Origin: Lewinellaceae bacterium
GTDB taxonomy: Bacteria > Bacteroidota > Bacteroidia > Chitinophagales > Saprospiraceae
Reading direction: 5' to 3'
NCBI GenBank assembly: GCA_020636325.1
Contig: JACJYC010000007.1
Span: forward strand, 1-64,000
DNA: 64,000 nt
The notes under the pieces were generated by a model. That model was not told the DNA's origin and made no database searches. It saw only the letters and a list, made by a program, of their open reading frames with translations. The position numbers were made by a program, and so were the translations under genes. Positions 42,253-51,128 of the stretch are shown here, one piece after another. The first letter of the stretch is position 1. Every line of letters starts with the position of its first letter.

Positions 42253-42924
42253 ATGCAATCAAGAATGACCAGCTTTTTCGGCGTGTTGACCCTTTGCCTG
42301 TTCACCGCTGTTTCGCTTTCCGCCCAAAAATGGGGCGCCAGGATCAAGGGGGAAGGCCCCAAAGTGACCAAAGAATTGAACGTTGATGCATTTACCGGCA
42401 TCGGGCTGTCGGTCAGCGGCAAGGTATACCTGACCAAGGGCTCAACCCAGAGCGTAAAGGTGGAAGGCCAGGCCAACATGATCGATAACCTCGACCTGGA
42501 GGTGAAGGACAATACCTGGAGCATTGAATTCAAGGACAAAGCCGATCACTACGAGTCCCTGGTATTCCACATCACCCTGCCTGATCTGCACGCCCTGTCC
42601 ATCGCCGGTTCCGGTTCCATTATCGGCGAATCGGCCTTCAACAACCTGGACAAGCTCAGCCTGTCCATCGCCGGCTCGGGCGACATCATGCTGGACGGCT
42701 CTGCCGATGAGGTCAAAGTCTCCATCGCCGGCTCGGGCGACATCAAATCCTCCGGGCTCAAGGCGGACAAATGCAAAGTCTCCATCGCCGGCAGCGGCGA
42801 TTGCACCATCGAAGTCGCCGAAGACCTCAACGTATCCATCGCCGGCAGCGGCGACGTCCATTACAAGGGCCGCCCCAGGATCAAAACCAGCATTGCCGGC
42901 TCGGGGAAGGTGGAGAGTCTTTGA
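42253..42924 (+). CDS. GIN-domain (DUF2807) exported protein
   Basis: 223 residues; the ATG at 42253 (or 42265) starts a signal peptide ending VSLSAQ. A putative auto-transporter adhesin head domain follows: ELNVDAFTGIGLSVSGKVYL, QSVKVEGQANMIDNLDLEVK, then a ladder of six SIAGSG-type turns about 18-20 residues apart (SIAGSGSIIG, SIAGSGDIML, SIAGSGDIKS and so on). This makes a right-handed beta-helix-like stack. The function of the family is unknown; members are surface or periplasmic proteins. It ends SIAGSGKVESL. Confidence 0.88.
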   Translation: MQSRMTSFFGVLTLCLFTAVSLSAQKWGARIKGEGPKVTKELNVDAFTGIGLSVSGKVYLTKGSTQSVKVEGQANMIDNLDLEVKDNTWSIEFKDKADHYESLVFHITLPDLHALSIAGSGSIIGESAFNNLDKLSLSIAGSGDIMLDGSADEVKVSIAGSGDIKSSGLKADKCKVSIAGSGDCTIEVAEDLNVSIAGSGDVHYKGRPRIKTSIAGSGKVESL

Positions 42925-42929
42925 TTAGT

Positions 42930-43020
42930 TGTAAGTCATAAGTTGTAAGTCGTAAGTCATAAGTTGTAAGTCGTAAGTCCATTTTAAGGCCACTTACAAC
43001 TTACGACTTACAACTTACGA
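42930..43020. repeat. Inverted ACTTACGACT/AGTCGTAAGT arms between convergent genes
   Basis: The left arm (42930-42979) repeats GTTGTAAGTCGTAAGTCAT words, the right arm (42991-43020) repeats ACTTACAACTTACGACT. The arms are complementary over about 30 bases. They fill the whole gap between the GIN gene and the facing symporter gene, so the structure may serve as a two-way terminator (inference). Confidence 0.8.
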
Positions 43021-44727
43021 CTACCTGAACATCCACAACACGATCGCCGTGATCACCAGCAGGATAACGGCTTGTATCCGGTAATTTTTGTACCAGGGGG
43101 TACCCTGCAATTCTGCGGTTTCGGCCGTGAACATGCTCCTCTTCCAGGTGTATTGCGCCACCTGGGCGGGGTCCGCCGGTTTGGAAGCCAGACTGGCTAC
43201 TACGTTGACCAGGATGCAAAGAACGAACAACAGGAACGTCCGGTGCAGGAAGTGCATGCCGTTGAAGGACGGCCACCAGTCGAACGCGATGGACAACAGG
43301 CAGAATACCGAGAAAATCAGCCCGAACAACAGGCTGGCGAAAGACCCCGTTCCCGTTGCCCGTTTCCAGAATAATCCCAGTATAAAAGTTGCCGCTACAG
43401 GCGGTGCGATATAGGCCAGTACCTCCTGAAGATACCGCCACAATGACTCCGCCCGTTCAATCAGGGGCGCCCAGGCGGAAGCCAGGACCACCAGGATCAA
43501 AGTCGTGATCTGCCCGGCCCGCACCAATTGCTGGCTGCTCATATTGGGCCGGAGTTTCTGCACAAAATCCATGGTCACCAGCGTAGAAGCCGAATTGAAG
43601 GTGGCCGAAACGCTCGACATCATCGCCGCCAGCAATCCCGCCAACACCAACCCGAGTATCCCCTTAGGGAGCAGGTCGAACAACAGCATCGGATAGGTTG
43701 CATTCGGGCAATCCCTCAGGTTGGCGCAGATCGAACCGTCGGAGAGCTGGTAATTCAGCGGCGTCAGGTCGACATTCGAATACATCAATATGGCGCACGT
43801 GCCCGGCAATACCATGATGAAGATGACCGGCAGCTTGAGCAGGCCCGCAAACAAGGCGCCCCACCGGCCGTGGTTGAGGTCTTTGGCGCCCAATACCCGC
43901 TGCACCATGAACTGGTTGTTGGCCCAGAAATAGAACCCCAGGATCGGCGCGCCGAGCAGCAGTCCCGTCCACGGCATGAACTCGTCGCCGATGGGCCGGA
44001 ACAAGCTGAGCACTTCCCGGGCCGAATCCAGCCGGATGCCTGTTTTTTCATTGACGAATTGCCCCGCAGCCGCCATTTCATCCAGGCCCTTGATCATGCC
44101 GCTCCAGCCGCCTACCTGCGAAAAGGCGTAATAGGTGATCAGGCACGATCCGATGATCAGCAATACAGCCTGCACCACCTCGGTCTGGATCACCGAGTTC
44201 AACCCGCCGGGTATGGTGTACGCCGCCGCCGCAAAAGCGAGGATGACGATAATGACCCAGGCGGGCATCCCCGGGAACATCAGTTTCAACACAACATTTC
44301 CGACGTACAGCGCCGCTGCCGTATCGATCAGCACGTTCCCGACAATGGTAATAAATGAAAAATAATACCTGGACCGGCTGTCGTACCGCCGTTCCAGGAA
44401 TTCCGGCATGGTATATACCGCCGACCTGAGGTAGAACGGCAGGAAGAAAATGGCGAAGAAGACCAGCACTACCGTAGCCAGCCATTCATAGTTGTAGACA
44501 TGGGTGTTGGTTTTGAACGCGTCGCCGGCCAGGCCAACCAGCGTCGAGCTGGAAATATTGGCGGCAAAAAGCGATATCCCGACAATGGGCCAGATGGTGT
44601 TCCGGCCGGCCAGGAAATACTCTTCCGAATTCTTGCGCTTGGCGTGGTAAAGCCCGTAGGCGATGATGAGGACGGCATAGACGATCATTATGGCGATGTC
44701 CAGCCCGCTTAAGGTAAAGGCTTTCAT
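43021..44727 (-). CDS. Sodium:solute symporter (SSS family, SGLT-like)
   Basis: 568 residues from the ATG at 44727; about 14 transmembrane helices. Family features are EEYFLAGRNTIWPIVGISLFAANISSS (start of the core), TMPEFLERRYDSRSRYYFS, YTIPGGLNSVIQTEVVQAVL, and NNQFMVQRVLGAKDLNHGRW. This last region and LAGLLAAMMSSVSATFNSAS (sodium site) are typical of sugar or inositol transporters. It moves its substrate with Na+; a sugar is likely. No catabolic genes accompany it. Confidence 0.9.
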   Translation of the reverse strand: MKAFTLSGLDIAIMIVYAVLIIAYGLYHAKRKNSEEYFLAGRNTIWPIVGISLFAANISSSTLVGLAGDAFKTNTHVYNYEWLATVVLVFFAIFFLPFYLRSAVYTMPEFLERRYDSRSRYYFSFITIVGNVLIDTAAALYVGNVVLKLMFPGMPAWVIIVILAFAAAAYTIPGGLNSVIQTEVVQAVLLIIGSCLITYYAFSQVGGWSGMIKGLDEMAAAGQFVNEKTGIRLDSAREVLSLFRPIGDEFMPWTGLLLGAPILGFYFWANNQFMVQRVLGAKDLNHGRWGALFAGLLKLPVIFIMVLPGTCAILMYSNVDLTPLNYQLSDGSICANLRDCPNATYPMLLFDLLPKGILGLVLAGLLAAMMSSVSATFNSASTLVTMDFVQKLRPNMSSQQLVRAGQITTLILVVLASAWAPLIERAESLWRYLQEVLAYIAPPVAATFILGLFWKRATGTGSFASLLFGLIFSVFCLLSIAFDWWPSFNGMHFLHRTFLLFVLCILVNVVASLASKPADPAQVAQYTWKRSMFTAETAELQGTPWYKNYRIQAVILLVITAIVLWMFR

Positions 44728-44835
44728 GTTTAGTTGGTGTGCTTTAAGTTTCGTAATGGTGGTAAAATTAAAAAAAACTGCATTCATTCCTTCCCCGGGA
44801 CAAGGTCAACAAAAATTGGCCTATCTTCGGCCCGT

Positions 44836-45591
44836 ATGGCAAAGGATAATTTTTCGGAACAATCAAAGGAATATGCCAGGTTCCGGCCGGGTTATCCCGC
44901 CGGGTTGGTTGAATGCCTGACCCAATTGTGTCCGGGCAGGTCGCTGGCCTGGGATTGCGGCGCCGGCAACGGCCAGTTCGCCGTGCTCCTTGCCGAAAAA
45001 TTTGCCCATGTCCATGCCACCGATATCAGCCCGCGCCAGTTGGAGCAGGCCATACCCCGGCCCAATATCCGGTACGCCGAAGAGCCGGCCGAGCGCTGTT
45101 CCCTGCCCGACCAATCCTGCGACCTGATCACTGTAGCCCAGGCCATCCACTGGTTTGACTTTGACCGCTTCTATGCCGAAGTCAGGCGGGTCGCCAGGCC
45201 CGGAGCCGTCATTGCTGCCGTCGGATACGCTCTTTTTCGCTCGACCCCCTTGCTCAACCGGGTGATCGACCGGTTCTACACCGACATTGTGGGCCCTTAC
45301 TGGGATCCGGAAAGGCGGTGGGTCGATGAACACTACAAGACCATTCCGTTTCCCTTCCAGGAGATAGAAATCCCGGTTTTTGCCATGGAATACGCCTGGA
45401 GCCCTCAGGAAATGACCGGCTACTTCGGCACCTGGTCCGCCACGCGCCATTACATCCGCGACCAAGGGACGGACCCCGCGGCGCTGGTTGAAGAAGACCT
45501 GGCGGAGGCGTGGCCGGGGACGGAGAAGGCGCCGGTCCGGTTTGAGATTTGCGTTCGGGTGGGGAGGGTTTGGGAGGGGGTGAGAGGGTGA
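44836..45591 (+). CDS. SAM-dependent methyltransferase (class I)
   Basis: 251 residues from the ATG at 44836, which is 200 bases after the divergent symporter start. SAM-binding motif I is LAWDCGAGNGQFAVLLAE, motif II around VHATDISPRQLEQA, then DLITVAQAIHWFDFDRFYAE as in trans-aconitate methyltransferase-like proteins. The substrate is unknown. The last codons (GVRG, stop) already lie in the GTGAGAGGG repeat that fills the following spacer. Confidence 0.85.
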   Translation: MAKDNFSEQSKEYARFRPGYPAGLVECLTQLCPGRSLAWDCGAGNGQFAVLLAEKFAHVHATDISPRQLEQAIPRPNIRYAEEPAERCSLPDQSCDLITVAQAIHWFDFDRFYAEVRRVARPGAVIAAVGYALFRSTPLLNRVIDRFYTDIVGPYWDPERRWVDEHYKTIPFPFQEIEIPVFAMEYAWSPQEMTGYFGTWSATRHYIRDQGTDPAALVEEDLAEAWPGTEKAPVRFEICVRVGRVWEGVRG

Positions 45592-45673
45592 GAGGGGTGA
45601 GAGGGTGAGAGGGGTGAGAGGGTGAGAGGGTGAGAGGGGGTGAGAGGGTGAGAGGGGGTGAGAGGGTGAGAGG
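45580..45673. repeat. GTGAGAGGG microsatellite-like repeat
   Basis: About eleven GTGAGAGGG or GTGAGAGGGG words between the methyltransferase and kinase-like genes. Same motif as at 38.5 kb. Confidence 0.9.
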
Positions 45674-45688
45674 TAAACAAGGAAGAAA

Positions 45689-46765
45689 ATGAACAAACTG
45701 GAATTTCCATATCCTGAATTGTTGCCTGCGAATACCCGGCTGAAACCGCTTTCGGGGGGGCATATCAACGGCACCTGGCTTTTGTCAGCCGGCGGCGGGC
45801 CGTATGCCGTATTGCAGCGCATCAACCCGGTGGTGTTCAGGCGGCCTTTGGAGGTTACGGACAACTACCTGACCATTTACCGCCATCTCGAAAAACAGGC
45901 GGACCTGGGGTTGAGATTGCCCGCGCCGATCCCGTTCAGCAACGGCCAATTCGCGTATTCGGATGAGTCGGGCGCTGCCTGGCGGATGACGACCTTTCTC
46001 GACAACACCTATGCAACCGAACACGCCGACCGGGCAGAAACCGCCTACGAGGCCGCGCTGGCCGCCGGACGCTTTCTGGCCGGACTGGAGGGATTGTCCC
46101 CGGAATCGGTTGCCCCCGTGATACCCGGTTTTCACGACAGCGTGAAGCGTTGGGAGCGGTTCCTGGAGGTCGAACGGCTGGCGACGCCGGAAAAACAGGC
46201 GGCTGCTGCTCCGGAGATCCGGTTTCTCTATGCTTCCCATCAACTTTTCGATGAAATCCGGGCCCTGCACCTGCCGCAACGGGTGGTACACAACGACGCC
46301 AAGCTGGCCAATATCCTCTTTGACGGAGCTACCGGCAAGGCCTGCGCCGTCATCGACTGGGATACCGTCATGCCGGGGTCGGCGCTGGCGGATTTCGGCG
46401 ACCTCGTCAGGAGCCTGGCCGCCGAGGCCCCGGAAGACGCCGTCAACCCGGAGCGCATCGCCATCAAACCCGATTTCTTCGATGCCCTCTGCCGGGGATT
46501 CCTCAAGGGCGCCGGCGAGGTCCTTTCCCGGGCGGAAATGGATAACCTGCTGCAGGGCGCCTTCTGGCTGACCCTCGAACAAGCGCTCCGTTTCCTGACG
46601 GATTATCTGGAAAACAACGTCTACTACCCGGTGCAATACCCGGATCACAACCTGGTGCGCACCCGGTCCCAACTGGCCTTGTTCCGGCAATTGAAGGAAC
46701 AGGAAGACCGCCTGCATGCCATTTTATCGGCCCGCCTGCCGGTAAATAACCGGGCCCGTTTGTAA
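45689..46765 (+). CDS. Aminoglycoside-phosphotransferase-fold kinase (APH family)
   Basis: 358 residues. The eukaryotic-like kinase fold of choline/sugar kinases: a glycine-rich start (LKPLSGGHINGTWLL), AVLQRINPVVFRRP with the ATP-binding Arg/Gln region, the catalytic loop VVHNDAKLANILFD, and metal-binding DWD in AVIDWDTVMPG. Length and LSGGHINGTW suggest the N-acetylhexosamine-kinase-like subgroup, but a sugar, an amino alcohol or another alcohol substrate are all possible. It follows the methyltransferase through a repeat spacer. Confidence 0.85.
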   Translation: MNKLEFPYPELLPANTRLKPLSGGHINGTWLLSAGGGPYAVLQRINPVVFRRPLEVTDNYLTIYRHLEKQADLGLRLPAPIPFSNGQFAYSDESGAAWRMTTFLDNTYATEHADRAETAYEAALAAGRFLAGLEGLSPESVAPVIPGFHDSVKRWERFLEVERLATPEKQAAAAPEIRFLYASHQLFDEIRALHLPQRVVHNDAKLANILFDGATGKACAVIDWDTVMPGSALADFGDLVRSLAAEAPEDAVNPERIAIKPDFFDALCRGFLKGAGEVLSRAEMDNLLQGAFWLTLEQALRFLTDYLENNVYYPVQYPDHNLVRTRSQLALFRQLKEQEDRLHAILSARLPVNNRARL

Positions 46766-46832
46766 ATCGGATAAAATCGACGGATTTCCTCAAAATCCCC
46801 TATATTGGGCCAAACTATCTTTAATTTTAGCC

Positions 46833-48710
46833 ATGAGCAAACTGACCATCAAAAGCGGTCAAGGCGAATTGACCCTGAAAAAAAGCCAGAATCTGGTCGG
46901 ACTGAAAACGACCGATCCCGACAAGGACGCCGCCCAAAGCGATTTCGTTGAATCCGAAGTGTTCAAAAATCTGGGCGGGTTCAATGTAGTTACCCTCAAA
47001 CACGACGAGCAAACCCTGGACGACAAGCTGGACGAGGTCCGCAGCCTCGATGAGGTCGCCCAGGGTACCCACGTATACTTCGCCGAAGGCAGCCAGAAAC
47101 CGCTGATCCCGACCGGTGAGCTTTTCATCACCTTTCATATCGGCGTAACGGAACCGGAGCAGCAGATCGTCCTGGATGAATACCGCCTGGAACTGATAGA
47201 ACGCCGCGATCCGGTGACCATCGTGGCCAAGGTCACAGCCCAGTCGCCCAACCCCCTCAAGGTGGCGGCCGCCCTGCAGAACATCGCCATGGTCAAATCG
47301 GCCGAGCCGGATATGGACAGCCCCCTCGACGCCTATTTCTCTGCGCCGGGAGACAATCTCCTGCCCAACGAATGGCACCTCGAAAATCCGGGTTATGTGG
47401 TGGATGTCAATTTCAAATTGAAAAAAGGCGCCGACGCGAAAGTGATGGACGCGTGGCGGCGCCTGGGCAACATGGGCAGCGGCCAGGTCACAGTGGCGCT
47501 CATCGACAACGGGTTCGACCTTACGCATCCCGATCTCAAGGACAAAGTGTACAAACCGTACGACGTCTGGGCCAATTCATCGTCGATCCTCCAGGGCGAC
47601 GCCCGCTATACCCACGGCACCCCCTGCGCAAGCGTAGCCATAGCCGCTTCCAACGGACAGGGTATCGTAGGCGCCGCTCCGGCGGCACGTTTCATGCCGG
47701 TCAGCGGCACATCCTTCTCCGTCCGCGATACGGAGACCATGTTTGACTATTGCATCAAAAACGGAGCGGACATCATCAGCTGCAGCTGGGGCACCACCGA
47801 TACCAGCCAGCGGCTCAACACCCTGAAGGAGGCCGCCATTGCCAAAGCGGCCAAGGAAGGGCGCAACGGAAAAGGGTGCGTGATCCTGTTTGCCGCCGGA
47901 AATGAAGACCTGGATTATCTCAATTTCTACGCCGCCCACCCCGACGTGATCGCCGTCGGCGCGACCACCAGCCTGGATGAACACGCCAGCTACTCCAATC
48001 GCGGCAAAGAGCTCAGTGTCTGCGCCCCCAGCAACGGCGACGGGCAATGGCCCATCATAGCCGCCCGCGCCTGGTGGGACCCGGGCCTTTCCGGCGAAAC
48101 CGGCGAATACCGCTTCTGGCGGGACGGCCGTTCGCGCGGCGACATGTACAAGCATTTCGGGGGGACCTCCAGCGCTACCCCGCTCGTAGCCGGGATCTGC
48201 GCGCTTATCCTGTCCGCCAATCCGGACCTGACCGCCAGGGAGGTCAAGGAGATCCTGCAGTCCACTGCCGACAAGATCGGTCAATCCTACGAATACACCG
48301 GCGGGCATTCGCTCAAATACGGCTACGGCCGCGTCAATGCCGACAAGGCCGTGGCGGAGGCCCTTCGGCGCAAGGAAGCCGCCAAGCCCGTGGTGGTGGA
48401 AGTCAGCCAGGGCATCTCCTCCGGACAGGGTCTTTTCCGGTTCGGGGTCACCAAACAGGAGGCCGTCGGTTGGGGTATCCAGATCGGCGCTTTTTTCGAC
48501 TACGGCAACGTTTTGATCCAGGCGGAGAAGCTGCAAAAGCAGTTCAACCAGCCTATCGTTGTGAGCATCAATGAGCTCAGCGGCAAAACGGTTTACAAGG
48601 TGGTGGTCGGGGCATTCAGCCAGAAAGCTGACGCAGACAAGCTGGGCCAGACCGTTAAAGCGGGGGGCTATTCGGGCGCTTTTACCCGGAATCTGGCCGA
48701 TCTGGCCTGA
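46833..48710 (+). CDS. Subtilisin-like (S8) peptidase with a C-terminal SPOR-like domain
   Basis: 625 residues. A ~170-residue N-terminal region is followed by an S8 peptidase with its complete triad: Asp225 (VALIDNGFDLTHPDL), His261 (HGTPCASVAIA) and Ser446 (GGTSSATPLVAG). Residues about 545-625 look like a SPOR domain: WGIQIGAFFDYGNVLIQAEK, then VYKVVVGAFSQKADADKLG and GGYSGAFTR. No signal peptide is visible: the start MSKLTIKSGQGELTLKKSQN is polar. SPOR domains normally bind septal peptidoglycan, so either the protein is exported by another route or the domain has another role. It is the first gene of a short group with GH3 and LysE genes. Confidence 0.88.
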   Translation: MSKLTIKSGQGELTLKKSQNLVGLKTTDPDKDAAQSDFVESEVFKNLGGFNVVTLKHDEQTLDDKLDEVRSLDEVAQGTHVYFAEGSQKPLIPTGELFITFHIGVTEPEQQIVLDEYRLELIERRDPVTIVAKVTAQSPNPLKVAAALQNIAMVKSAEPDMDSPLDAYFSAPGDNLLPNEWHLENPGYVVDVNFKLKKGADAKVMDAWRRLGNMGSGQVTVALIDNGFDLTHPDLKDKVYKPYDVWANSSSILQGDARYTHGTPCASVAIAASNGQGIVGAAPAARFMPVSGTSFSVRDTETMFDYCIKNGADIISCSWGTTDTSQRLNTLKEAAIAKAAKEGRNGKGCVILFAAGNEDLDYLNFYAAHPDVIAVGATTSLDEHASYSNRGKELSVCAPSNGDGQWPIIAARAWWDPGLSGETGEYRFWRDGRSRGDMYKHFGGTSSATPLVAGICALILSANPDLTAREVKEILQSTADKIGQSYEYTGGHSLKYGYGRVNADKAVAEALRRKEAAKPVVVEVSQGISSGQGLFRFGVTKQEAVGWGIQIGAFFDYGNVLIQAEKLQKQFNQPIVVSINELSGKTVYKVVVGAFSQKADADKLGQTVKAGGYSGAFTRNLADLA

Positions 48711-48793
48711 CATTTTCCCCGGTTTTGGTCTTAAGAAAGCGTTAAAAGCCCGTCATTGGTCGAAAAAACACGGTTTTAATCCGGTAATAAACC

Positions 48794-48801
48794 TAATTTT
48801 G
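48794..48801 (+). promoter_or_regulatory. -7 box TAATTTTG for the GH3-LysE genes
   Basis: An exact TAnnTTTG match 69 bases before the GH3 start; a TTTT stretch lies 16 bases upstream, which is shorter than the usual 19. Confidence 0.45.
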
Positions 48802-48869
48802 TTCCCGTTTTGACTGTGACTTGCGCGTATTGCTCAGGTCTTCACCCCAACTGGATAAAAATAGGAACT

Positions 48870-50408
48870 ATGACGTTGGTTGCCAACAGGCTGATCAAAA
48901 AAGGAATGCGAATTGTTCAGCAGCTCGACCAGCCAGAGTTTGCGCCGGTTTTGCAACAGGAAAATGTACTGCAGCAATTGGTCCGGCGGGCCTCCCAAAC
49001 GGCTTTCGGCCGTCATTACAACTTCCAGGACATGCTCCTTTCCGGCAACCTGGTCGAAAACTTCCAGCAACAGGTCCCTATCCATGATTACGACAAGATC
49101 TTTGATCAATGGTGGAGCCGCGCCCTCAACGGAGAACCGGACGTAGCCTGGCGCGGGCAGGTCAAGTACTTCGCCCTGAGTTCCGGTACATCCGGCGCTT
49201 CCAGCAAATACATTCCGGTTACGCTCGACATGACCAAGAGCATGCGCCGCGCAGGCTTCCGCATGTTCACCTGTCTGCCCAAATACCGCGTACCGGCCAG
49301 CTTTTATTCCAAACAATGGCTGATGATCGGCGGCAGCGCCTCCCTGCAGGATATGGGCCACTGTTTTGCCGGCGACCTGAGCGGCATCAACGCCAGCAAG
49401 CCGCCGTTCTGGATCAAGCGGTTCTACAAGCCCGGCACCCGCATTGCCCAGATCTCCAATTGGGATGAACGCACAGAAGCCATTGTCAAAATGGCCCGGC
49501 ACTGGGATGTTTCCGTCGTTACGGGCATTCCTTCCTGGGTGCAGCTCACCCTCGAACACATCGTCGAACACTACAAGCTCAACAATATACACGAGCTCTG
49601 GCCCAATCTGCAGGTGTACGTTTCCGGCGGCACCGCGTTTGAACCCTACCGGAAGAGTTTCGAAAAACTGCTCGGCAAGCCGCTGATCTACCAGGATTCC
49701 TACCTGGCATCCGAAGGGTTCATCGCCTTCCAGTCCAGGCCCGGCGCCAGAGGCATGCGGCTCCTGCTCAACAACAATATCTTCTACGAGTTCGTCCCGT
49801 TCAACGAAGAAAACTTCGACGAGGACGGCAAGCCCCTGCCCACCGCCCGTGCCGTATCGGTCGGCGAAGTGGAGGAAGGGGTAGACTATGCCATCCTGCT
49901 CACCACCTGTGCCGGCGCATGGCGATACCTGCTCGGGGATACGGTCCGTTTTACCGATAAAAAACGCTGCGAGATCATCATCACCGGGCGGACCAAGCAC
50001 TTCCTCAGCATTTGCGGTGAACACCTGTCCGTCGACAACATGAACGAAGCCCTCCGCCTGACGGGTGAAGCCACGGGTGTCGATACGCCTGAATTCACCG
50101 TTTGCGGCATCAAATCGGGCAGCCATTTCGCCCATCACTGGTACGTCGGATGCGATGTGCCGCTCGACCCGCATAAGTTCGCCCACTTGCTCGACGAAAA
50201 GCTCAAAATAGTCAACGACGACTACAAAGCGGAACGGTCGGCCATGTTGCGTCCGCCCAAAGTGACGCTCATACCCCACGATCTTTTCCTGAACTGGCAG
50301 CGGGAGCAAGGCAAGATGAACGGCCAGAGCAAATTTCCGCGGGTGATGAAACCGGAACAATTCCAGCATTGGGAACAATTTATTGAAGCCCAAACCCGGG
50401 TTTTGTGA
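48870..50408 (+). CDS. GH3 auxin-responsive-promoter family protein
   Basis: 512 residues from the ATG at 48870 (MTLVANRLIKKG). The GH3 family consists of adenylate-forming acyl-acid amido synthetases in plants; bacterial members are uncharacterised. Features are FALSSGTSGASSKYIPVT (phosphate/ATP loop), YLASEGFIAFQSRP, YAILLTTCAGAWRYLLGDTV, and ITGRTKHFLSICGEHLSVDN near the hinge. The substrate pair is unknown. The LysE-type transporter gene begins inside its last codons. Confidence 0.9.
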   Translation: MTLVANRLIKKGMRIVQQLDQPEFAPVLQQENVLQQLVRRASQTAFGRHYNFQDMLLSGNLVENFQQQVPIHDYDKIFDQWWSRALNGEPDVAWRGQVKYFALSSGTSGASSKYIPVTLDMTKSMRRAGFRMFTCLPKYRVPASFYSKQWLMIGGSASLQDMGHCFAGDLSGINASKPPFWIKRFYKPGTRIAQISNWDERTEAIVKMARHWDVSVVTGIPSWVQLTLEHIVEHYKLNNIHELWPNLQVYVSGGTAFEPYRKSFEKLLGKPLIYQDSYLASEGFIAFQSRPGARGMRLLLNNNIFYEFVPFNEENFDEDGKPLPTARAVSVGEVEEGVDYAILLTTCAGAWRYLLGDTVRFTDKKRCEIIITGRTKHFLSICGEHLSVDNMNEALRLTGEATGVDTPEFTVCGIKSGSHFAHHWYVGCDVPLDPHKFAHLLDEKLKIVNDDYKAERSAMLRPPKVTLIPHDLFLNWQREQGKMNGQSKFPRVMKPEQFQHWEQFIEAQTRVL

Positions 50409-51055
50409 GCTGGCTTTGGCAAGGGATCGTGCTGGGGCTCACCCTCAGCGTCCTTGCGGGGCCGATGATGTTCCTGTTCCTGCAATTGGGGGTTGAACGC
50501 GGTTTCAGGGCCGGAACAGCGGCTGCCGCAGGTGCGTGGACGAGCGATATCGTTTATATGCTCGGCTCGTATTTCGGCGTATCCTACCTGCTGAAGCTCA
50601 CCCAATGGAACGGATTCCAGCTTTATATGGGCCTTATCGGCGGCGCTATCCTCATTGCCACGGGACTGAGCATTATTTTTTCCAGACAAACGCCGCAAGG
50701 CAAGGTCGTCCAGCCTTCAACCGGCCCGGGAGCCGGCAACTCCTACCTCGCGCTGTACCTGAAGGGGTTTCTGATCAATACATTCAACCCGTTTGCCGCA
50801 TTTTTCTGGCTGAGCGTGGTCAGCGCGGCCTCCGCCACGGGGAATCTCACGGGCCCCGCAGCCACCGGGCTGTTCTCCGGCATAATCGGCACCATTGTCC
50901 TGACGGATATGCTGAAGGTTTTTCTCGCCAAACGCATCAAGCCCTGGCTGAGCCAACATAAACTCTTCCTTTTCAGGCGCATTTCGGGCATTGCCCTGAT
51001 CGCCTTCGGCGTTGTTCTGGTCATGCGCGTCATTGCAGGATATTATCTGCCCTGA
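50405..51055 (+). CDS. LysE family transporter
   Basis: 216 residues. The start codon is GTG at 50405, overlapping the TGA of the GH3 gene in the form GTGA, so translation is coupled. About six membrane helices; LysE features are GLTLSVLAGPMMFLFLQLGV, RGFRAGTAAAAGAWTSDIVY, and KGFLINTFNPFAAFFWLSVV. LysE proteins export amino acids or their derivatives. Together with the GH3 enzyme it suggests that an amide product is made and exported (inference). Confidence 0.88.
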   Translation: MSWLWQGIVLGLTLSVLAGPMMFLFLQLGVERGFRAGTAAAAGAWTSDIVYMLGSYFGVSYLLKLTQWNGFQLYMGLIGGAILIATGLSIIFSRQTPQGKVVQPSTGPGAGNSYLALYLKGFLINTFNPFAAFFWLSVVSAASATGNLTGPAATGLFSGIIGTIVLTDMLKVFLAKRIKPWLSQHKLFLFRRISGIALIAFGVVLVMRVIAGYYLP

Positions 51056-51128
51056 GGTCGCGGATCTCAATGCTTGACCAACTCGTTTTTTTGCTGTATC
51101 TTGGCTAGAAAATTCTCTTAGGCTTTAT

